Shown here: positions 45,101 through 52,906 of the stretch, in pieces
Layout: the number at the start of each line of letters is the position of its first letter
Position numbering within the stretch: position 1 is the stretch's first letter
Source of the DNA: DAISJI01 sp964559835
GTDB taxonomy: Bacteria > Acidobacteriota > Terriglobia > Terriglobales > Acidobacteriaceae
Length of the DNA: 64,000 nt
Direction of reading: 5' to 3'
NCBI GenBank assembly: GCA_964559835.1
Contig: CAZLJE010000012.1
Location: forward strand, 1-64,000
Program-made: the position numbers and the translations under genes
The notes under the pieces: generated by a model
Told to the model about the DNA's origin: nothing
The model's input: the letters and a program-made list of their open reading frames with translations, nothing else
Database searches by the model: none

Positions 45101-46096
45101 CGCGAACTGGAGAACCTCCAGATCGCGGAGCAACTGGTCGGATTGGCCGCGGAAAAAGAAAAGGCCGAAGCGCGCGAGAAGGAACTCCAGGCGGAGTCCG
45201 AACAGGTCAGGGCGCGCATTGCGACGATGGAAGAAGAGCTGCGAGCGGCGCGCCTGGAACTGGATGGCGTCCGCGATCGCAAGGGCGAAGTGGCGACGCA
45301 GGCGGCGAAGCTGGAGTCGGACCGGCAGCACATGGCGGAGACGTCGGTGAACGAGTTGGGCGTCGCGGCTGACGACCTGCTGGCGGACGAGACCATCGTG
45401 CGAGTGAGCGGGGAAGAGCTGGTGGTCGAAGACACGGCCTACCGCGAGCTGCGCGCGAAGCTCGATGCCATGGGCCCGGTCAACATGATGGCGCTGGAGG
45501 AATACAACGAGGCGAAACAGCGCCACGATTTCCTCGAGACGCAGCGCAAGGACCTGCTCGATTCCATCGCGAACACGCAGGAGGCGATCCGGGAGATTGA
45601 GACGGTATCGCGGCAGAAGTTCGAAGAGGCGTTCGCGGCTATCAACGAGAACTTCGCCAAGACCTTCAACAAGCTGTTCGGCGGCGGGCAGGGCTTCATG
45701 CGCCTCACCGACCTGGAAAATTCGGTGGAGAGCGGCATCGACGTGGTCGCCTCGCCTCCGGGGAAGAAGCTGCAGAACGTGCTGCTGCTCTCGGGCGGTG
45801 AGAAGGCGCTGACCGCGCTGGCGCTGCTGGTCGGCATCTTCCAGTACACGCCGAGCCCGTTCTGCATCCTGGACGAGGTGGACGCGCCCCTGGACGAGGC
45901 AAACGTCGGGCGGTTCACCGAGCTGGTGAAGGAGATGAGCACGAACACGCAGTTCATCATCGTGACGCACAGCAAGAAGACGATGAGCGTGGCGCCGGTG
46001 ATGTACGGGGTGACGATGCAGGAGCCGGGCGTGTCGAAGCTGGTGAGCGTGCGCTTCCACGATGTCGCGGAACAGCAGCGGGCGGCGACGGCGTAA
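42101..46096 (+). CDS. smc: Chromosome segregation protein SMC with a head-domain insertion
   Basis: A 1331-residue SMC ATPase that organises chromosomes with ScpAB; most bacterial SMCs have about 1190 residues. It has Walker A GPNGCGKSN at residues 33-41, two long coiled coils, a hinge around FQSGVIRDGFHPVGVLADFL, the signature LLLSGGEKALTALAL and Walker B FCILDEVDAPLD. The TTG start has AGGAG six bases upstream and gives MLQLKKLQILGFKSF, the standard N-terminus. Between AEVSLTL (residue 86) and EIHVTRRLFRSGD (residue 227), where other SMCs have about 20 residues, there are about 140. This acidic insert includes a segment encoded by a heptad inverted repeat (42537-42705). Confidence 0.95.
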   Translation: MLQLKKLQILGFKSFCDRTELKFHGEGIAAIVGPNGCGKSNIGDAIAWVLGEQSARILRGTKMEDVIFAGTRDRKATGMAEVSLTLVDPGVYDGKVPEEPEIEIENEMPGDDWDEAAVRTQAANETEEYLAEVQPSQKFEVPVKEVVGDQCSEVVSDQCSAISGADQNAGMTEAGVATPEATVGGTEPEGQTPEHRSLTTEHSPQGHPAVVLKIRRRKFKQTFKAGEIHVTRRLFRSGDSEYLLNGKLCRLRDIQDIFMGTGLGPESYAIIEQGRIGQILSSKPTDRRAIIEEAAGITKFKTKKRLAEARLEEAKLNLSRINDIFEEVTRQVNSLKRQASKAERYGRLRDEMRGKLRVVLASKIAAMRLEAEGLEAMLQHLTEDLHVKAEAVRALEAEQAGMMQRGYAIEDESRQARESMTAITRESDRATSRQAANVERCNELGIRSEAAVAEIAQTQSKLQVLTGERETHQQDVDSAADHLTAAQAEATARQEEARTAAVALAEVERQQEQRRAAIMEAVSATSDVRNRIARAQERITGLERELRRLTGELESGRTQIETFGGQRGQIAIEFETSSQKAAGLTEQITATRTSLGQKRAEETVSKKRLDTLRAEYATALGKKGSLEAVIAEHGYSTESVRRLFQSGVIRDGFHPVGVLADFLEVDSRYEHVVEDFLRDELNYVVVKSWDAADEGMKLLRSDVDGRATFLVHPNDSQARFSFILDEAAHQAPQRDHEVLPLKNTIRVLNGFGKSLEVILPKLRDGYIVPESNVARDLALENPDAFFLSQSGECFHNVTVTGGKQRAEGPLSMKRELRDVIRHMEDIENTLREEERGCLTLGREIQEMTALLERLENEKREADKQAMTSGHALRQLENEVERIARRVETAESEVRHVEQERAAVEAQTQEYQAEAAVAEDLRSGLEAEAAAAQESLAGLRSARDQAAGVASEMMARVAAIEERKRAAVAALARLEAQVADITSRMEQLESQRQMAIAEKAQRELENLQIAEQLVGLAAEKEKAEAREKELQAESEQVRARIATMEEELRAARLELDGVRDRKGEVATQAAKLESDRQHMAETSVNELGVAADDLLADETIVRVSGEELVVEDTAYRELRAKLDAMGPVNMMALEEYNEAKQRHDFLETQRKDLLDSIANTQEAIREIETVSRQKFEEAFAAINENFAKTFNKLFGGGQGFMRLTDLENSVESGIDVVASPPGKKLQNVLLLSGGEKALTALALLVGIFQYTPSPFCILDEVDAPLDEANVGRFTELVKEMSTNTQFIIVTHSKKTMSVAPVMYGVTMQEPGVSKLVSVRFHDVAEQQRAATA
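42537..42705. repeat. Inverted heptad arrays (TGATCAG / CTGATCA) inside smc
   Basis: The left arm, 42537-42588, has units TGGTCGG, TGATCAG, TGCTCGG, three extra bases, then TGGTCAG, TGATCAG, TGCTCAG, CGATCAG. The right arm, 42678-42705, has units CTGAACA, CCGATCA, CTGACTA, CTGAGCA. The word matches the intergenic arrays at 5234 and 58061. The whole element is in frame. Confidence 0.9.
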
Positions 46097-46406
46097 AACG
46101 AAAAGTATTGCCGATCGTCGATTGCGACTCGCAGGAAAAGTTGCTCCTCGGCTTGACATAGCGTGCGGGTTGCGTTCCTTTCGCAAACGGTTGTACGTCA
46201 CACGATGGGCGTACATCGTGAGGCGATAATATACCGCCAGGTATATTTATTTATTCAGTGTTTATGGCGATTGGCGCACTCTGTGCGACCTGTCAACATA
46301 TTTCGAGAATTTCCGCGCGGGAGCGACGTTCTTACCTTTCGCATCACGTTGACAAAAAACTTCTACTGGCTAGAATACGTCCTCGTTCTTTAGAAAGAAT
46401 CCCAAC
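46097..46406. other. 310-bp intergenic region, purC promoter
   Basis: AT-rich by local standards (46220-46270), with the small dyad TATACC-GCCA-GGTATA. A TTGACA at 46153 lacks a matching -10 box. The convincing promoter is at 46349-46376. I see no purine riboswitch and no gene. Confidence 0.6.
46349..46376 (+). promoter_or_regulatory. sigma70 promoter of purC
   Basis: TTGACA (46349-46354), a 16-nt spacer and TAGAAT (46371-46376). The predicted start is near 46383, about 24 bases before the GTG at 46407. Confidence 0.75.
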
Positions 46407-47318
46407 GTGAACCGCCAGACTACACAAGACGTCGTACTACAAACCGACTTCCCCGACCTGGAACTCTATGCGAGCGGAAAAGTGCGCGATGTTTACCGCG
46501 CCGACAACGAGCACCTGCTGTTCGTCGCGACCGACCGCATCTCGGCTTTTGATTTTGTCCTGGCGACAGGCATACCGAACAAGGGCCGGGTGCTGACGCA
46601 GCTCTCGCTTTTCTGGTTCGACTTCCTGAAGAGCATCGTTCCCAACCACCTGGTCACCGCCGACGTGGAGAAATATCCCGCGCACCTGGCGAAGTACAAG
46701 AACGTGCTGCGCGGGCGCTCGATGCTAGTGGTCAAGGCGGACATGTTCCCGGTCGAATGCGTGGTGCGGGGTTACCTGTCCGGATCGGGCTGGAAGGAAT
46801 ACCAGAAGACGGGCGCGGTGTGCGGCATCCAGCTACCGGCGGGGCTGAAGGAATCGGACAAGCTGCCGGAGCCGATCTTTACGCCGGCGACCAAGGCGAC
46901 GACCGGTCACGACGAGAACATCTCGTTCCACGACATGGCGAAGATCGTGGGAGCGCAACTGGCGGAGCAACTGCGCGACCTGAGCCTGAGCGTATATAAC
47001 ACTGCAGCGGAGTACGCGCGCGGCCGCGGGATCATCATCGCGGACACGAAGTTCGAGTTCGGACGCACGGAGGCGGGGATCATCCTGGCGGACGAGGTCC
47101 TGACGCCGGATTCGTCGCGCTTCTGGCCGGCGGAGAAGTACCAGCCGGGCAAGGGCCAGGAATCGTTCGACAAGCAGTACGTGCGCGATTACCTGGAGCA
47201 GATCCACTGGAACAAGCAGCCGCCGGCGCCTGCATTGCCGGCTGATGTGGCCGAGCGGACAAGCGAAAAGTACAGCGAGGCGTATCGGCAGCTGACCGGG
47301 AAAGAGCTGGGCTGGTAA
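46407..47318 (+). CDS. purC: Phosphoribosylaminoimidazole-succinocarboxamide synthase (SAICAR synthetase)
   Basis: A 303-residue enzyme of purine biosynthesis joining CAIR and aspartate with ATP. Motifs: ASGKVRDVYR, FVATDRISAFDFVL, VVRGYLSGSGWKEYQ, FTPATKATTGHDENIS, IADTKFEFG and DEVLTPDSSRFWP. The length and order match the longer SAICAR synthetases of this type. The start is GTG with only a weak Shine-Dalgarno; the promoter at 46349 is strong. No other pur genes are adjacent, but cvpA follows, and in many bacteria cvpA is linked to purine genes. Confidence 0.95.
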   Translation: MNRQTTQDVVLQTDFPDLELYASGKVRDVYRADNEHLLFVATDRISAFDFVLATGIPNKGRVLTQLSLFWFDFLKSIVPNHLVTADVEKYPAHLAKYKNVLRGRSMLVVKADMFPVECVVRGYLSGSGWKEYQKTGAVCGIQLPAGLKESDKLPEPIFTPATKATTGHDENISFHDMAKIVGAQLAEQLRDLSLSVYNTAAEYARGRGIIIADTKFEFGRTEAGIILADEVLTPDSSRFWPAEKYQPGKGQESFDKQYVRDYLEQIHWNKQPPAPALPADVAERTSEKYSEAYRQLTGKELGW

Positions 47319-47388
47319 CAATCACCCACTTGTGCAAACACTGGGCAGAAGTGGGGCACTAGAGCATGCACCATAGTAAGAGAGGCTG

Positions 47389-47973
47389 ATGAGCTGGGCC
47401 GACGTAGGCATCGTCATTGTTGTCCTGCTTTCTGTATTACTGGCGGCGGCACACGGGTTCTTCTTTGAAATATTTTCGCTGGCCGGGACGGTGGTCGGGT
47501 ACCTGCTGGCAGCCTGGGGATACACGCGGGTGGCTCCGATGCTGGAGCCATATGTAAAGACGCCATGGGTGGCGAACATCTCGGCGTTCCTGCTGATCTT
47601 TCTGGCGGTGACGCTGCTGGCAAGCGCGATCGGGCGCCTGATGCGGGCCACGATGAAGGAAGTCGGGCTGCGCGGAATAGACCGGTTCCTGGGCGCGGTA
47701 TTCGGGCTGGCGCGCGGGGTGCTGGTGGTGATGGTCATAGCGCTGGCGCTGGCGTCGTTTGCGCCGGAGTCGCCGGTGCTGAGTAATTCGCGGCTGGCGC
47801 CGTATTTGCTGGTCGTGGCGCGAGCAGCGGTCTGGCTGGCGCCGACGCAGGTACGAATGCAGTTCCGGGCAGGCATGGACGCGCTGAGCGGTTTGAAGAA
47901 CGGGAAGCCGAGCGCGGCCGACCAGAAGAAAGATTCGGCGGCGCCCGCGGTACAGCCGGCACCGCGCAAATAA
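47389..47973 (+). CDS. cvpA: CvpA family membrane protein
   Basis: A 194-residue inner-membrane protein with four hydrophobic segments: VGIVIVVLLSVLLAAAHGFF, LAGTVVGYLLAAWGY, ISAFLLIFLAVTLLASAIG and AVFGLARGVLVVMVIALALA. The RGIDRFLGAVFGLARG stretch is the CvpA hallmark. It has a polar Ala/Pro/Lys-rich cytoplasmic tail. CvpA is linked to colicin V production in E. coli and to envelope homeostasis, and its biochemical role is unsettled. It lies 70 bases after purC and 28 before the Fis-type gene. Confidence 0.88.
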   Translation: MSWADVGIVIVVLLSVLLAAAHGFFFEIFSLAGTVVGYLLAAWGYTRVAPMLEPYVKTPWVANISAFLLIFLAVTLLASAIGRLMRATMKEVGLRGIDRFLGAVFGLARGVLVVMVIALALASFAPESPVLSNSRLAPYLLVVARAAVWLAPTQVRMQFRAGMDALSGLKNGKPSAADQKKDSAAPAVQPAPRK

Positions 47974-48001
47974 ATGGCGTATTCATACAAGGAGACAGAA
48001 C

Positions 48002-48280
48002 GTGAAGGACCAACTGGAAGCGCTGGTGATGCAGATGTACAAGAGCGGAATTCTCTACTCGGAAGCGGTACGCGAATTCAAGAAGCGCTTCCTGTTGACG
48101 GTCCTTCAGGAGAACCAGGGTAACCAGTGCAAGGCGGCGCGCCAGCTGGGCATGCACCGCAATACGCTGTCACGAACGATCGCAGAATTGAAAGTCGATG
48201 TCCGCCAGGTGCGCGACGGAGCGAGGCGGCCTCCGCGCAGCGTGCGCCCGATCGCGATGGAGAAGAAAGCGGCGAGATAA
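48002..48280 (+). CDS. Fis-type helix-turn-helix protein
   Basis: A 92-residue protein starting with GTG. The C-terminal half contains a Fis-like HTH: LLTVLQENQGNQCKAARQLG followed by MHRNTLSRTIAELKVD. The N-terminal helix (EALVMQMYKSGILYSEAVREF) resembles the linker before Fis domains in small acidobacterial regulators. It has no receiver or AAA domain, so it is probably a stand-alone nucleoid or transcription factor. The basic tail may add DNA contacts. Confidence 0.85.
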   Translation: MKDQLEALVMQMYKSGILYSEAVREFKKRFLLTVLQENQGNQCKAARQLGMHRNTLSRTIAELKVDVRQVRDGARRPPRSVRPIAMEKKAAR

Positions 48281-48288
48281 GCACTGGC

Positions 48289-48316
48289 GTCCGGAATCCG
48301 GCTTCCGGCTTCCGGA
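48289..48316. repeat. Heptad array (TTCCGGC)
   Basis: Units GTCCGGA, ATCCGGC, TTCCGGC, TTCCGGA starting eight bases after the Fis-type gene stop. The word is the reverse complement of the AGCCGGA array inside hcrA. Confidence 0.85.
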
Positions 48317-48373
48317 AAACAAGAACGCAGACACACGCTCGGCTAGCCGGGCGTTTTGTTTCGACGCAAACAT

Positions 48374-48399
48374 AAAGGGCAGCCTTTCGGCTGCCCTTT
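48374..48399. terminator. Bidirectional terminator between the Fis-type and TPR genes
   Basis: AAAGGGCAGCC-TTTC-GGCTGCCCTTT, an 11-bp perfect stem between convergent genes. Confidence 0.85.
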
Positions 48400-48417
48400 G
48401 TGCGTTGCAAGTGTCGC

Positions 48418-49791
48418 CTATTTCTTCCTAGCCTTGGTGGTGGACTTCGCCGGGGCCTTCTTGCCGGTGGTTGCTGCCGGCTTCTTGCCGATGAAGGCGC
48501 CGTGGTCCATGTGGATCAGGAACGTGGGCGGTGCAGAGTTGCTTGCTGCGGCGCCTCCCGGGGGGGTAGCGGGAACGGGAGTCGCGTCATAGCTCTCGGG
48601 ATCGCCCTGGACTTTCGCCATCTCGCCGACTTTCGGCATCAACGAGGCGGGGATCCGTTCCGGGAACTTCAACTCGACGTCGGCGACATTGTTCTGGATG
48701 TCGTCGTAAGTCGCGGCCAGCTTCAACGTGTCGGTCCCGGTGCTGATGACCTTGCCCTCGAAGGCGATGGGCTTGGCCTTGATCTGACTCCAGACCTGAT
48801 CGGCGCACTGCTGGTTGCCGGAGGTGAAGATCAACTGGAACTCGTCGAAGGACATGTCCTTGACCTGCTTGGTCTGGCAGAGCTTTGCGGCCTGCTCGGC
48901 CGGAGTCGGCGCGGGCGCGACCTTGAAGTCAGCAGGAATGGTCGGCTGGCTGGCGGCCTGCTGCACCAGTTCCTGCCAACCGTCGTCGCCGCCGTGATAC
49001 TTGGTGTAGGAAGCTTTGCCGAAATTGTTGATCTGCGCCTGCGCGGGCGAACCCTGGCTCAGAGCGACGGCCTTCGCGATCCAGAAGAGTCCCTTGGGGT
49101 CGATGGGCTTCTGCGAGAGGTAAGCGAGGGCGAGCGGGTAGACGTTCTGCAGGTCGTTCGGGTTGGCGGCGACGGCCTGGCTCAGAGCTTCAGCGGCTTG
49201 CGGATAATTCTTCGCCTGCAAGGCTTGCAGGCCGATCGCGCCCGAGAAAATGGGCGTGACCTGCTGCTTGAGCTTGGCAAAGTCTTCGGGAGTCACGCCG
49301 GCAGGCGGCTGGGCGGACTGGACTGCTTGCAGGCCCTGCTGGCCGTATTTGCCGGCGTCGGTCAGGCAGTTCATCGCCTGGGGACCGCCCTGGGCCGCGC
49401 ACATGCGATTGCTGAAAGTAAGCAGTGCGAGAGCGCGGAGGTTATTGGGATCGGCCTGCAGCAGGCGCTGGGCCGCGTCCTGCATCTTCTGCGGATTGTT
49501 GGCCTGCTGGTAAGTGCCCATGAGCAGTTCAAGCGCGGAGGTCTTGACCACGCTGTTGGGATACTGCTGGAGGAAAGCTTCCAGCGCCTGGGCTTTGGCG
49601 TTGGCATCGGTCTGCTGGAGGGCGGTAACGTAAGCGTTATATTCCGCGGGATCTTTGATCGTCACTTGGCCAGCGGTCTGCCCGGATTGGGCCGGCTGTG
49701 CCGGTTGTTGTCCGCCCGCCGGCGGCGTTGCCTGTTGCGCAGTGGCGGCAAGGGCGAACGCGAGCGCGAGGGTTACGAGCGACTTCTTCAT
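48418..49791 (-). CDS. Secreted TPR-repeat protein
   Basis: A 457-residue exported protein with a signal peptide (MKKSLVTLALAFALAATAQQ) followed by a Gln/Pro/Gly-rich linker. Several TPR-like units follow in residues ~50-300 (EYNAYVTALQQTDANAKAQAL, AAQRLLQADPNNLRALALL, YPQAAEALSQAVAANPNDLQNVYPLALAYL). A C-terminal region (about 320-430) has no family I recognise, and the end is an Ala/Lys-rich basic tail. The start at 49791 is chosen for the signal peptide. It is probably a periplasmic scaffold of a type common in Acidobacteria. Confidence 0.82.
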   Translation of the reverse strand: MKKSLVTLALAFALAATAQQATPPAGGQQPAQPAQSGQTAGQVTIKDPAEYNAYVTALQQTDANAKAQALEAFLQQYPNSVVKTSALELLMGTYQQANNPQKMQDAAQRLLQADPNNLRALALLTFSNRMCAAQGGPQAMNCLTDAGKYGQQGLQAVQSAQPPAGVTPEDFAKLKQQVTPIFSGAIGLQALQAKNYPQAAEALSQAVAANPNDLQNVYPLALAYLSQKPIDPKGLFWIAKAVALSQGSPAQAQINNFGKASYTKYHGGDDGWQELVQQAASQPTIPADFKVAPAPTPAEQAAKLCQTKQVKDMSFDEFQLIFTSGNQQCADQVWSQIKAKPIAFEGKVISTGTDTLKLAATYDDIQNNVADVELKFPERIPASLMPKVGEMAKVQGDPESYDATPVPATPPGGAAASNSAPPTFLIHMDHGAFIGKKPAATTGKKAPAKSTTKARKK

Positions 49792-50079
49792 GCGAATGGC
49801 TCCTTCACTCCTGGGAAGTAGGAAACTCCATCCACGCACTCACAGCCGGCACGCGGACGTACTAGGGCCCTGAACGGCAAACCCATGCGCCAGACCGCTC
49901 CGAACGGAGCAGACCTCAACATGAGGTTCGGATTATACAATTTCACCGTTGGTTGATTGCAAGCCGCCAGGTGAAAACCCGACTTCCGTAGTGATTCAGA
50001 TGCACGTGCAGCAGAGTTGGATGTACGGAAAGCCGCGACTGGTGCGGTTTACCAGCGATATCAGCAGAAGGGAACGGCA

Positions 50080-50805
50080 ATGGACGATCAGGGACGGTCG
50101 GTGACAGGAAAGACCGCGGTGATAACCGGCGGCGGGCGAGGCATCGGTGCGGCAATCGCCGAGCGGGTGGCAGAGCTGGGGGCTACGGTGGTGATCTGCG
50201 GACGCTCGCTGGAGCCGCTGCGCGCGACGGCGGAAAAGATCGTCGCGGCAGGCGGACAATGCGAAGCCATGCAGTGCGATGTGGCGGACCTGGGTTCGGT
50301 CGAGAACCTGTCGCGGCGAGTGCAGCAGACCTTCGGCGGCTGCAACATCCTGGTCAATAACGCGGGAGTTGGGAGTTTTTCGTCGCCGCTTCACGAGCTT
50401 CGGCCCGAAGAGTGGGAGAAGGTCATCAACACCAACCTGCGCGGCGTGTACTTCTGCATGCGCGCATTTGCGCCGATGATGATCGCGGCGGGGAGCGGCG
50501 ATATCGTGAACATCTCTTCGATCGCGAGCAAGAACGCGCTGCCGAACGGCGCGGTGTATGCCGCGTCGAAGTGGGGATTGAACGGGATGAGCTACTCGGC
50601 AGCGGAGGAGCTGCGGAGATTTAACGTCCGGGTGACGGTGGTGTGCCCGGGATCGACGGCGACGGAACTCAGCCCGCATGCAGGAAGAGATCCGCGCAAG
50701 ATGCTGCAACCGTCAGATGTGGCGCACGTGGTGGAGATGATCGTGACGCAGGCGCCTCAGTCGTTCGCGAGCGAAGTGGTGATCCGGCCGACGCAGAAGC
50801 CGTGA
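50080..50805 (+). CDS. Short-chain dehydrogenase/reductase (3-oxoacyl-ACP reductase-like)
   Basis: A 241-residue Rossmann enzyme. TGGGRGIG is the cofactor loop, with CGRS after the second strand suggesting NADPH. CDVADL, NNAGVG, the Ser in IVNISSIAS and YAASK complete the classical SDR catalytic set, and the C-terminal PGSTATELS is typical. It is similar to FabG-like 3-oxoacyl reductases, but no fatty-acid genes are near, so the substrate is unknown. The ATG at 50080 gives the standard N-terminus with GAAGGGAA upstream. Confidence 0.88.
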   Translation: MDDQGRSVTGKTAVITGGGRGIGAAIAERVAELGATVVICGRSLEPLRATAEKIVAAGGQCEAMQCDVADLGSVENLSRRVQQTFGGCNILVNNAGVGSFSSPLHELRPEEWEKVINTNLRGVYFCMRAFAPMMIAAGSGDIVNISSIASKNALPNGAVYAASKWGLNGMSYSAAEELRRFNVRVTVVCPGSTATELSPHAGRDPRKMLQPSDVAHVVEMIVTQAPQSFASEVVIRPTQKP

Positions 50806-50810
50806 AAATC

Positions 50811-50896
50811 GGCGCAAGGCGCAAGGAAAACCCGGCGCAGGGCTTAGGGCGCAGGGAAGAACCGAAAACCAAGAACCGAAAACCAAGAACCAATAA
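50811..50896. repeat. Composite heptad array with two words
   Basis: About twelve 7-nt units: GGCGCAA and GGCGCAG types (50811-50854), then CCGAAAA and CCAAGAA types (50862-50896). It starts five bases after the SDR stop and ends five bases before the stop of the convergent small gene. Confidence 0.9.
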
Positions 50897-50901
50897 CCGT
50901 T

Positions 50902-51120
50902 TTATCCCTGTTGTTTTTTCTTGTCCCACAATTTGAGGGCGCTATCGGCGAGGTCGACGAACGAATCGATCTGCGGGTGGATGATGGCGTTCTTGCGCTT
51001 GTCGTCGGGGAGGGGAAGGAGGCGGGGGCCGGCCGGATCGTCGTCGGCGTTCGCCGGCAGCTTGGCGACTTGCCTGGAGGGCTTGGCTGTGTTCGATTGC
51101 TTCCGCTTGCGCTTCGGCAT
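50902..51120 (-). CDS. Small basic protein, unknown
   Basis: A 72-residue protein: a basic N-terminus (MPKRKRKQSNTAKPSRQ), a Pro/Asp-rich middle and a helical end (DSFVDLADSALKLWDKKKQQ). No known family. Support for it being a gene comes from an ATG start, a frame open to a stop just before a heptad array (these arrays typically lie at gene 3' ends) and a position convergent to the SDR gene. The Shine-Dalgarno is weak, so confidence is moderate. Confidence 0.45.
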   Translation of the reverse strand: MPKRKRKQSNTAKPSRQVAKLPANADDDPAGPRLLPLPDDKRKNAIIHPQIDSFVDLADSALKLWDKKKQQG

Positions 51121-51270
51121 GGCCCCATTATCGCACTAACGGAGTAGCTGCGCGTGCACTTGCGAATGCCATAACGGGACGAACATAAGATGCCAACTGT
51201 GGCCCAACTCTCGCGTGAGGCGCTGCGACGTGCTAACATCGCCGCTTTGGATCACCCTCAGGAGGAAAGT

Positions 51271-51573
51271 ATGTCTCGAGATGACGGAAACGGCTTTCTC
51301 TGGTTCTTGACGGGTCTGGGAATCGGCGCCGCGATCGGGGTGCTGTACGCGCCCAAGCCGGGCCGCGAAACGCGCGATATGATCATGCAGAAAGCGGAAG
51401 AAGGAAAAGAGTACGCCCGCGAGGGCGCTCAGAAAGCCCGCGAGCAGGCCGGTCAGTGGGTCAACAAGGGCAAGGACGTCCTGAGCCAGCAGAAAGAGCA
51501 GTTCCGTTCCGCGTACGAAGCGGGACGCCAGGCGTACCGCGAGGCAACCACGGAAGGCGAGGGGAAAGTTTAA
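51271..51573 (+). CDS. YtxH domain stress-type protein
   Basis: A 100-residue protein. FLWFLTGLGIGAAIGVLYAPKPGRETRDM is a Gly-rich membrane helix followed by the APKxGxETR motif of YtxH-domain proteins. After it comes a long amphipathic, charged coiled region. CAGGAGG precedes the ATG at 51271. YtxH proteins are general-stress-linked in Bacillus, and the molecular role is unclear. It is probably co-transcribed with the next gene, 21 bases downstream. Confidence 0.88.
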   Translation: MSRDDGNGFLWFLTGLGIGAAIGVLYAPKPGRETRDMIMQKAEEGKEYAREGAQKAREQAGQWVNKGKDVLSQQKEQFRSAYEAGRQAYREATTEGEGKV

Positions 51574-51594
51574 GTACGACTTTCCGAGACCGAC

Positions 51595-52098
51595 ATGGAG
51601 ACTCGATTCACCATCCTGCTGATCGAAGTTGGGGCCGCGATCGTCATCCAGATCGCATTGTTGGCGGCGGTACTGTCGGCGGTAAAGAAAAGCACCACGC
51701 GGATGGAGTCGCTGGCGGGTGAAATCCAGCGGCGCGCGCTCCCGACGCTCGACGCGGCGCAGCAGTTGATCACCAATACCAAGCCGCGCATCGAGGAGAT
51801 CATCGCGAACGCGGCCGAGGCGACGGCGACGCTGAAGATGCAACTCGAGCGGCTGGATGAAACGGTGAGCGACATCGTCGACCGCACACGTCTGCAGGTG
51901 ATCCGCGCCGACGATCTTGTGGGAAAGACCATGGACCGCGTCGAGTACACCACTGAGCTCGTGCATACGACGGTGATCTCGCCCATCCGGCAACTATCGG
52001 CAGTTGTGCAGGGGCTGACAGCGGGCTTGACAGTCTTGCTGGGTCGCCACGGTAAGAACGACGGCTCCGCGCAACAGCGGGATGAGATGTTTATCTAG
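51595..52098 (+). CDS. Membrane-anchored coiled-coil protein (DUF948-like)
   Basis: A 167-residue protein with one N-terminal membrane helix (FTILLIEVGAAIVIQIALLAAVLSAV) and a long helical, coiled-coil soluble part (EIQRRALPTLDAAQQLITNTKPRIEEIIANA and on), followed by a second weakly hydrophobic stretch near residue 145. The architecture resembles DUF948/YtxG proteins that accompany YtxH, which is the preceding gene here. The TAG stop is the start of a short heptad array. Confidence 0.75.
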   Translation: METRFTILLIEVGAAIVIQIALLAAVLSAVKKSTTRMESLAGEIQRRALPTLDAAQQLITNTKPRIEEIIANAAEATATLKMQLERLDETVSDIVDRTRLQVIRADDLVGKTMDRVEYTTELVHTTVISPIRQLSAVVQGLTAGLTVLLGRHGKNDGSAQQRDEMFI

Positions 52099-52116
52099 GC
52101 GCAAGGCTCAGGGCGA
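52096..52116. repeat. Short heptad array (TAGGCGC) at a stop codon
   Basis: Units TAGGCGC, AAGGCTC, AGGGCGA; the gene's TAG is the first triplet. The word is related to the arrays at 50811 and 54709. Confidence 0.7.
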
Positions 52117-52132
52117 AAGAAAATGCACAAAA

Positions 52133-52157
52133 GGCACTCCTCAGCGAGTGCCTTTTT
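52133..52157. terminator. Terminator between the DUF948-like gene and sortase
   Basis: GGCACTC (52133-52139) pairs with GAGTGCC (52146-52152), with AAAA before and TTTTT after. It serves both converging genes. Confidence 0.82.
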
Positions 52158-52160
52158 CAT

Positions 52161-52847
52161 TTACTGCGCAGTTGCGGCGGCCGACTGCTGGTCGGGTTCG
52201 GTGACGAGCTTGGAGAAGACCACCAGGCGCTTGGGCGCGGGACCGATGTAATAGGTCGGATAGCACGTGATCAGAGTCATCTCAGGGTCGCGGGTCGGAG
52301 CGAGGACGTCGACCTCATCTGGTTCGACGATGCGTTTGCCAGTCACCTTGTAGTGGAAGGTCTTGCCGGCGCGCTGTACGAGCACTTCGTCTCCCAACTG
52401 CAAGTCATTCAGGTGACGGAAAAACGTGTCGCGGTGGCCGGATATGACGGAGTTTCCGGTTTCGCCGGGCTCAGGCGTGTCCTTCATGTGACCGGGGCCG
52501 AGGCGTAGCGAACGGTTGTCGGTGCCTTCGACGACAACGGATGCCAGATCGATCTTTGGGACGGACAGGAGCGTGAGACTATCGTCGGCGTTGGTGGGCG
52601 CGGCCGGGGTTTGGGTCGCCTGCTGCTCGCGCTGCTGCTGTTGCTCGCGCCACTCTTGAGCGAGCCTGCGTTGCTCGTAATACATGCTGCCGTATCCCCA
52701 GGAGACGTATGCAAGCAGCACGGCTCCGACGATCATCAGAACTAGCGAGAGGTGCTGGCGCAGGAGTTCCCGGCCCCGGCGAGCGTACGGGAGCAGTGAC
52801 TCGAGTTGTCGTCGCAAGTCCACACCTATTCTGATGCGAGAACGCAA
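52161..52847 (-). CDS. Sortase (class D/E-like)
   Basis: A 228-residue transpeptidase with one N-terminal membrane anchor (LSLVLMIVGAVLLAYVSW), a Gln-rich linker and a sortase domain from about residue 90. The catalytic His is in VISGHRDTFF, the Cys in TLITCYP and the Arg in PKRLVVF. TLxTC and the size fit the sortases found in Gram-negative lineages rather than housekeeping SrtA. The gene immediately upstream (60 bases) encodes a secreted protein with a sorting-type C-terminal tail, its probable dedicated substrate. Confidence 0.9.
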   Translation of the reverse strand: MRSRIRIGVDLRRQLESLLPYARRGRELLRQHLSLVLMIVGAVLLAYVSWGYGSMYYEQRRLAQEWREQQQQREQQATQTPAAPTNADDSLTLLSVPKIDLASVVVEGTDNRSLRLGPGHMKDTPEPGETGNSVISGHRDTFFRHLNDLQLGDEVLVQRAGKTFHYKVTGKRIVEPDEVDVLAPTRDPEMTLITCYPTYYIGPAPKRLVVFSKLVTEPDQQSAAATAQ

Positions 52848-52906
52848 TCTGGCGACGTGAGTGGCTGGAAGGCTTCTACAGTGCCCGACAAGATTCCTAG
52901 GCCGCC

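Noticed and set aside
46153..46158. TTGACA at 46153 as the purC promoter
   Set aside because: No acceptable -10 hexamer at 16-18 nt. The TTGACA at 46349 with TAGAAT is far better.
44870..46216. 448-codon minus-strand ORF over the 3' half of smc
   Set aside because: Arises from the high-GC codon pattern of smc; no motif, no ribosome-binding site, and it lies opposite the invariant ATPase signature region.
46097..46406. Purine riboswitch upstream of purC
   Set aside because: The predicted leader is only about 24 bases, and no conserved three-way-junction sequence was recognised.
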